From a virus: DNA of 39,781 bases. The stretch lies in IMG/VR virus record IMGVR_UViG_3300037336_000127, positions 1 to 39,781 of that record, one strand, 5' to 3'. Positions 37,152-39,781 of the stretch are shown here, piece by piece. The position numbers and the translations under genes are program-made. Every line of letters begins with the position of its first letter. Position 1 is the stretch's first letter. The notes under the pieces are model-generated. The model had not been told where the DNA came from and ran no database searches. It saw only the letters and a list, made by a program, of their open reading frames with translations.

Positions 37152-37589
37152 TCAGCGCCCACCTTTCCGATACCCAACGAAGTCGGTCAAGTACCCCCGC
37201 TGGTGGGTGTCAAGGATGTCCGCAATGCGGTCGTTCAGGACCACCTCCAAGGCACCCACAAGGTCAGCCTGAGGGCCATCATAGACAGGCCGGAACCAGT
37301 CGGAGCCATGGAGGTGGTCAGGCTTGGTGGCGCTGGTTCCCCACACCTGAAACCCCGGTCGATCTATACGCCCCAAGACGAGGGACACATAGTAGGTTTG
37401 CACAGGCAGTTCCATATCCTGAGGTTCATAATGTGTCGTGAAAGATATGTCCTCGGAACGCAGAGAGTGGAACCTAAAAGTGTCCCCTTGGATAACAGGG
37501 GCGCGTTCAGTCCACCATCCGAGTACCTCAAGGGTATCCCGGTTGACAATGACGGAGCCAGCCTTCGGGCGGAAGGTTTGATTTGACAT
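37152..37589 (-). CDS. Hypothetical protein (145 aa)
   Basis: A 145-residue soluble protein starting MSNQTFRPKAGSVIVNRDTL after AAGGAAA. A longer in-frame reading extends through the tRNA gene and is rejected. It is mixed alpha/beta, Trp/Tyr-rich (EVLGWWTERAPVIQGDTFRF), with a helical end. It lies between tRNA-Leu and two tiny genes in the integrase-to-RNAP segment. No family recognised. Confidence 0.65.
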   Translation of the reverse strand: MSNQTFRPKAGSVIVNRDTLEVLGWWTERAPVIQGDTFRFHSLRSEDISFTTHYEPQDMELPVQTYYVSLVLGRIDRPGFQVWGTSATKPDHLHGSDWFRPVYDGPQADLVGALEVVLNDRIADILDTHQRGYLTDFVGYRKGGR

Positions 37590-37604
37590 AATGATTTCCT
37601 TGAT

Positions 37605-37688
37605 TGGTGCGGGTGGACGGACTCGAACCGTCACGCTGTGAAGCAACAGATTTTGAGTCTGTCGTGTCTACCATTCCACCACACCCGC
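37605..37688 (-). tRNA. tRNA-Leu (anticodon CAA) with encoded CCA
   Basis: A complete 84-nt cloverleaf. Acceptor stem GCGGGTG/CACCCGC, discriminator A and encoded CCA; D-stem GTG/CAC with GG in the loop; anticodon stem ACAGA/TCTGT with loop CTCAAAA (anticodon CAA, reads UUG); long class II variable arm; T-arm GACGG-TTCGAGT-CCGTC. All stems pair perfectly. It could supplement a leucine codon, or reflect the integrase's target, since tyrosine integrases often use tRNA genes. Confidence 0.96.
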
Positions 37689-37724
37689 ACTGTCGCGGGA
37701 TGTAAGGGATGAGTTAGGGGGGTG

Positions 37725-38093
37725 TCAAGGGGCCTTAGCTAGGAAGCGGCGGGTGATGCGTGGGACAGAGGCCCGATTCTTCTCCATATAAGCCTCATGG
37801 GTCCGAATGGCCGTGGCTTCATGGAAAATAAGGTTCAACAGGCGGGGGCTTAGGGGTGCGCTCCGAAGCCCATCACAGTGAACCTCCACCGAGGATGAGC
37901 CGATAATTATCATGGCTTCGTGGGCCTCGGCGCGGCTTTCCTCAAGAAGTTTGGTGTTGATTGTGGTGGTAAGGAAAGGCGGTTCAGCCCCTTGATCATC
38001 CCATTTGTATTCCTCATCCACCTCACTCACACTTCTGGCGATGGTGAGAGGAAACTTTCGACAATCGTAGGGGTATAAGTGGGTCTTAGCCAT
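37725..38093 (-). CDS. Hypothetical protein (122 aa)
   Basis: A 122-residue soluble protein (MAKTHLYPYDCRKFPLTIAR...). Its ATG overlaps the preceding TGA (TGATG) and is preferred over the GTG one codon earlier. The last third is helical and basic (LLNLIFHEATAIRTHEAYME). No family recognised. Confidence 0.6.
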   Translation of the reverse strand: MAKTHLYPYDCRKFPLTIARSVSEVDEEYKWDDQGAEPPFLTTTINTKLLEESRAEAHEAMIIIGSSSVEVHCDGLRSAPLSPRLLNLIFHEATAIRTHEAYMEKNRASVPRITRRFLAKAP

Positions 38094-38317
38094 CACCGCC
38101 CCCCTAACTTCTTGATCTGTGCATTGAGGCGGTGCATATCTTCGCGGGCCTTGATCATCCGCTGCAAGGCCACCTCATGCTGCGCCCGCAGGAGCATCTC
38201 TTGGTACGCCTTGGTTTCCATGAGGGGCTTGAGGGTTTCCCCTAGCTCGATCAGGTCGCAGAGTTCATAATGGGTAAGACCCAGATATGTGGGCGCTGGA
38301 TTGGAGTTGGTGGACAT
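38093..38317 (-). CDS. Coiled-coil small protein (74 aa)
   Basis: A 74-residue protein. Residues ~20-70 form a long amphipathic helix (ELGETLKPLMETKAYQEMLL; MIKAREDMHRLNAQIKKL) likely to make a coiled coil. The start follows AAAGGAA. It lies two genes after the integrase; an excisionase is conceivable by position and size, but there is no HTH signature. Confidence 0.6.
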   Translation of the reverse strand: MSTNSNPAPTYLGLTHYELCDLIELGETLKPLMETKAYQEMLLRAQHEVALQRMIKAREDMHRLNAQIKKLGGR

Positions 38318-38329
38318 TAGGTATTCCTT

Positions 38330-38620
38330 TCAAAGGCATCGTGCCTTGTAGAATTTCTGATAGAGAACCTCCAACTTCTCGCGCTCAGGGTGCCTGTGTA
38401 TCCACATGCCTGTGTCTGAGTGGAAGTTGTCGCGGAAGAACTTGTCCATCTTCCGGTTCCCTGTGGTGAGGGTGGTATCGACGCGCCGTGACAGCGCATC
38501 GTAATCTACATCGCTCAGGAAGGACTGGTTGTGCTTCTCATAAGCATGTGCCGCCGCGCTGAGTTGGATGCGTAGGCGGCACTGAGGGTCAACCCCTTTC
38601 AAGGGCAGCACGCGCCTCAT
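38330..38620 (-). CDS. DNA ligase LigA N-terminal-like protein (96 aa)
   Basis: A 96-residue protein. The segment LSAAAHAYEKHNQSFLSDVDYDALSRRVD (split: helix to residue ~31, then SDVDYDAL) follows the pattern of domain Ia of NAD-dependent DNA ligases (A-Y-Y-x-x-D-x-P-x-SDxEYDxL), which binds the nicotinamide half of NAD. No adenylation lysine domain is present, so it is not a whole ligase. The start is unclear: this ATG overlaps the integrase by 32 nt. Identification is by motif only. Confidence 0.5.
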   Translation of the reverse strand: MRRVLPLKGVDPQCRLRIQLSAAAHAYEKHNQSFLSDVDYDALSRRVDTTLTTGNRKMDKFFRDNFHSDTGMWIHRHPEREKLEVLYQKFYKARCL

Positions 38621-39608
38621 CCAAGCTATTCGGGGCGAGGTGGGCGTAACGCATGGTGGTTGTGATGTCGGCGTGACCCATGAACTTCTGGACCACCGGG
38701 AGGGACACTCCACGTTGCACCAAGCGGGAGCATGTGGTGTGCCGGAAGGTGTGGAAGCAGGCCTCATCGTCGGTTGGCAGGCCGCGCTGGTGCTTCCATG
38801 CAGCAATGACCCGGCTGATGTGGCGACAGGTGATGCGGGCCGGAAAGATTTTCTCGTGGTCCATCACCTTCCCCATCAGTACCACAGCCCACGACCTAAC
38901 CTCTTTGGTCATGGGTACGGAACGCCTCTTGTTCCCTTTAGTTTCACCTAAGAGGATGAGGTTCTGGGTGGTGTCTACATCCCGCTTAGTAAGGCCCAGC
39001 AACTCTGACTGACGCATCCCCGTGCCTACCGCCAGTACGAACAGACCTTCCATGAAAAGATCGCCCTCCACATGCTGCCGTAAGTCCCACACCTCATCAT
39101 CCGAATAGTAGCGCAACCGCCCCTCGTATTCCTTGCGCTTGGGCAGGCGCGGCACCCGGTCGATCAGTCCATCTTCATGGGCCAACTTCAACATCACCGA
39201 CAGCGCCGCCAGTTTGCGGTTGATGGTGCCTGCTGCGTTCCCCGCTGCGCCCCACCCATCGCACACCCTTCCGATCACCTCTGGGTTCACCTTTCCAAGG
39301 GGAAAGTCGCGCCCCAATTCAAGGCACCATGCGTCAGCGTTGCGGAGGCTTGAGGCTTCCGCTTTGCGCCCCTGCCACTGGTTCTTATAGGCCCGATCTA
39401 CGGCATCCCCGAGGGTTCCCTTAGCGGTGGGCTTAGAGGTGGCTGAGGTGGTCAGCATATCGGGTGGCACCCCGGCCAGCAGCTTTGCTTTGAAGTCGGC
39501 CTCAACCTTGACTGCCTCAGCGCGGGTGTCACACGACACGCGGGGCGCGCGGACCCCGGCGACAGTCACATCGACTTGGAACTTGGTTCCCTTGGTGCGG
39601 ATGGCCAT
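38589..39608 (-). CDS. int: Tyrosine-type site-specific integrase
   Basis: A 339-residue tyrosine recombinase. N-terminal arm-binding region (~1-60), core-binding SAM-like domain (~65-160), catalytic domain (~165-339). Catalytic residues: Arg199 (GTGMRQSELL), Lys224 (GETKGNKRRSV), His286-x-x-Arg289 (FHTFRHTT), His312 (FMGHADI), Tyr321 (TTMRYAHLAP). All are present, so it should be active. It would join the phage attP to a host attB. The start follows ATGAAAGGG, the same ribosome binding word as the early cassettes. The MarR-like gene lies directly upstream through the assembly cut. Confidence 0.96.
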   Translation of the reverse strand: MAIRTKGTKFQVDVTVAGVRAPRVSCDTRAEAVKVEADFKAKLLAGVPPDMLTTSATSKPTAKGTLGDAVDRAYKNQWQGRKAEASSLRNADAWCLELGRDFPLGKVNPEVIGRVCDGWGAAGNAAGTINRKLAALSVMLKLAHEDGLIDRVPRLPKRKEYEGRLRYYSDDEVWDLRQHVEGDLFMEGLFVLAVGTGMRQSELLGLTKRDVDTTQNLILLGETKGNKRRSVPMTKEVRSWAVVLMGKVMDHEKIFPARITCRHISRVIAAWKHQRGLPTDDEACFHTFRHTTCSRLVQRGVSLPVVQKFMGHADITTTMRYAHLAPNSLDEARAALERG

Positions 39609-39630
39609 TTGAATTTTCCCTTTCATTGGT

Positions 39631-39657
39631 GGGCCTATTCCCCTTGCAGGAAGGCCC
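39631..39657 (-). other. Leader hairpin before the integrase
   Basis: GGGCCT/AGGCCC stem with an inner TTCC/GGGA pairing, between an ATCCACCA box and AAAGGG. It has the same order of parts as the early leader cassettes (box, hairpin, AAAGGG), but the sequence has diverged. Confidence 0.6.
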
Positions 39658-39781
39658 CTCTGGTGGATGTAATGGGGTGTAAAAAGAAGGGCAGCGGCCC
39701 CTCTTCCTACGTTATATTGTACCGATCAACCGCCCCACAAACGCGCGCCCCTTGGGGGTCAGCATCAGCAGCTTAGAGCGG
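39655..39781. repeat. Terminal redundancy (right copy)
   Basis: Identical to bases 1-127. Joining the ends gives a circular unit of 39,654 bp in which the MarR-like gene (58-423) directly precedes the integrase. Confidence 0.9.

Overview
The window is a complete T7-like podovirus genome (Autographiviridae-type gene content and order), assembled as a circle and cut at an arbitrary point. Bases 1-127 recur exactly at 39655-39781, so the unique unit is 39,654 bp. Every gene I can support lies on the minus strand, so transcription runs from high to low coordinates and passes through the cut. The host cannot be read from the sequence. The GC-rich composition, the ArdA protein and a tRNA-Leu(CAA) with encoded CCA would suit an alphaproteobacterium, but this is inference.

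In T7 order the genome begins in the gene-poor segment at about 4.2-5.8 kb, which holds short tandem repeats, a phage-type promoter, a candidate host promoter and a large RNA-like structured segment. Early genes follow (4233 down to 435). They include ardA and several unknown genes, four of which are preceded by near-identical ~85-bp leader cassettes with a hairpin and ribosome binding site. Next come a MarR-like regulator (58-423) and, across the cut, a tyrosine integrase (38589-39608), small genes, a tRNA-Leu and the phage RNA polymerase (34066-36561). An integrase beside a regulator suggests a temperate or integration-capable T7-like phage.

The middle region (33764 down to 24761) is the DNA metabolism block: gp2.5-like ssDNA-binding protein, gp3-like endonuclease I, gp3.5-like amidase, primase-helicase, DNA polymerase A, an HNH-like nuclease, gp6-like exonuclease and a DUF3310-like protein. 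The late region (24697 down to 6131) is the virion and packaging block: gp7.3-like protein, portal, scaffold, major capsid, tail tubes A and B, internal virion proteins gp13-gp16, tail fibre N-terminal protein, a glycine-rich adhesin, a holin-like protein, and small and large terminase. A glutaredoxin-like gene (5777-6064) closes the right end.

Five copies of an 18-bp T3-promoter-like sequence (AATTAACCCACAC core, minus strand) mark the right end, the late block, the amidase block, the ssb block and the RNAP leader. Several intrinsic terminators fit the T7 layout, including one right after the capsid gene. At least ten genes shorter than 60 codons were found by translating intergenic gaps, most joined by ATGA/TGATG-type overlaps.

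The most unusual element is the ~465-nt segment at about 4265-4731. It has at least a dozen consistent, partly nested RNA helices on the transcribed strand, a promoter-like sequence before it and a strong hairpin after it. I propose it as a large structured phage noncoding RNA of unknown class.
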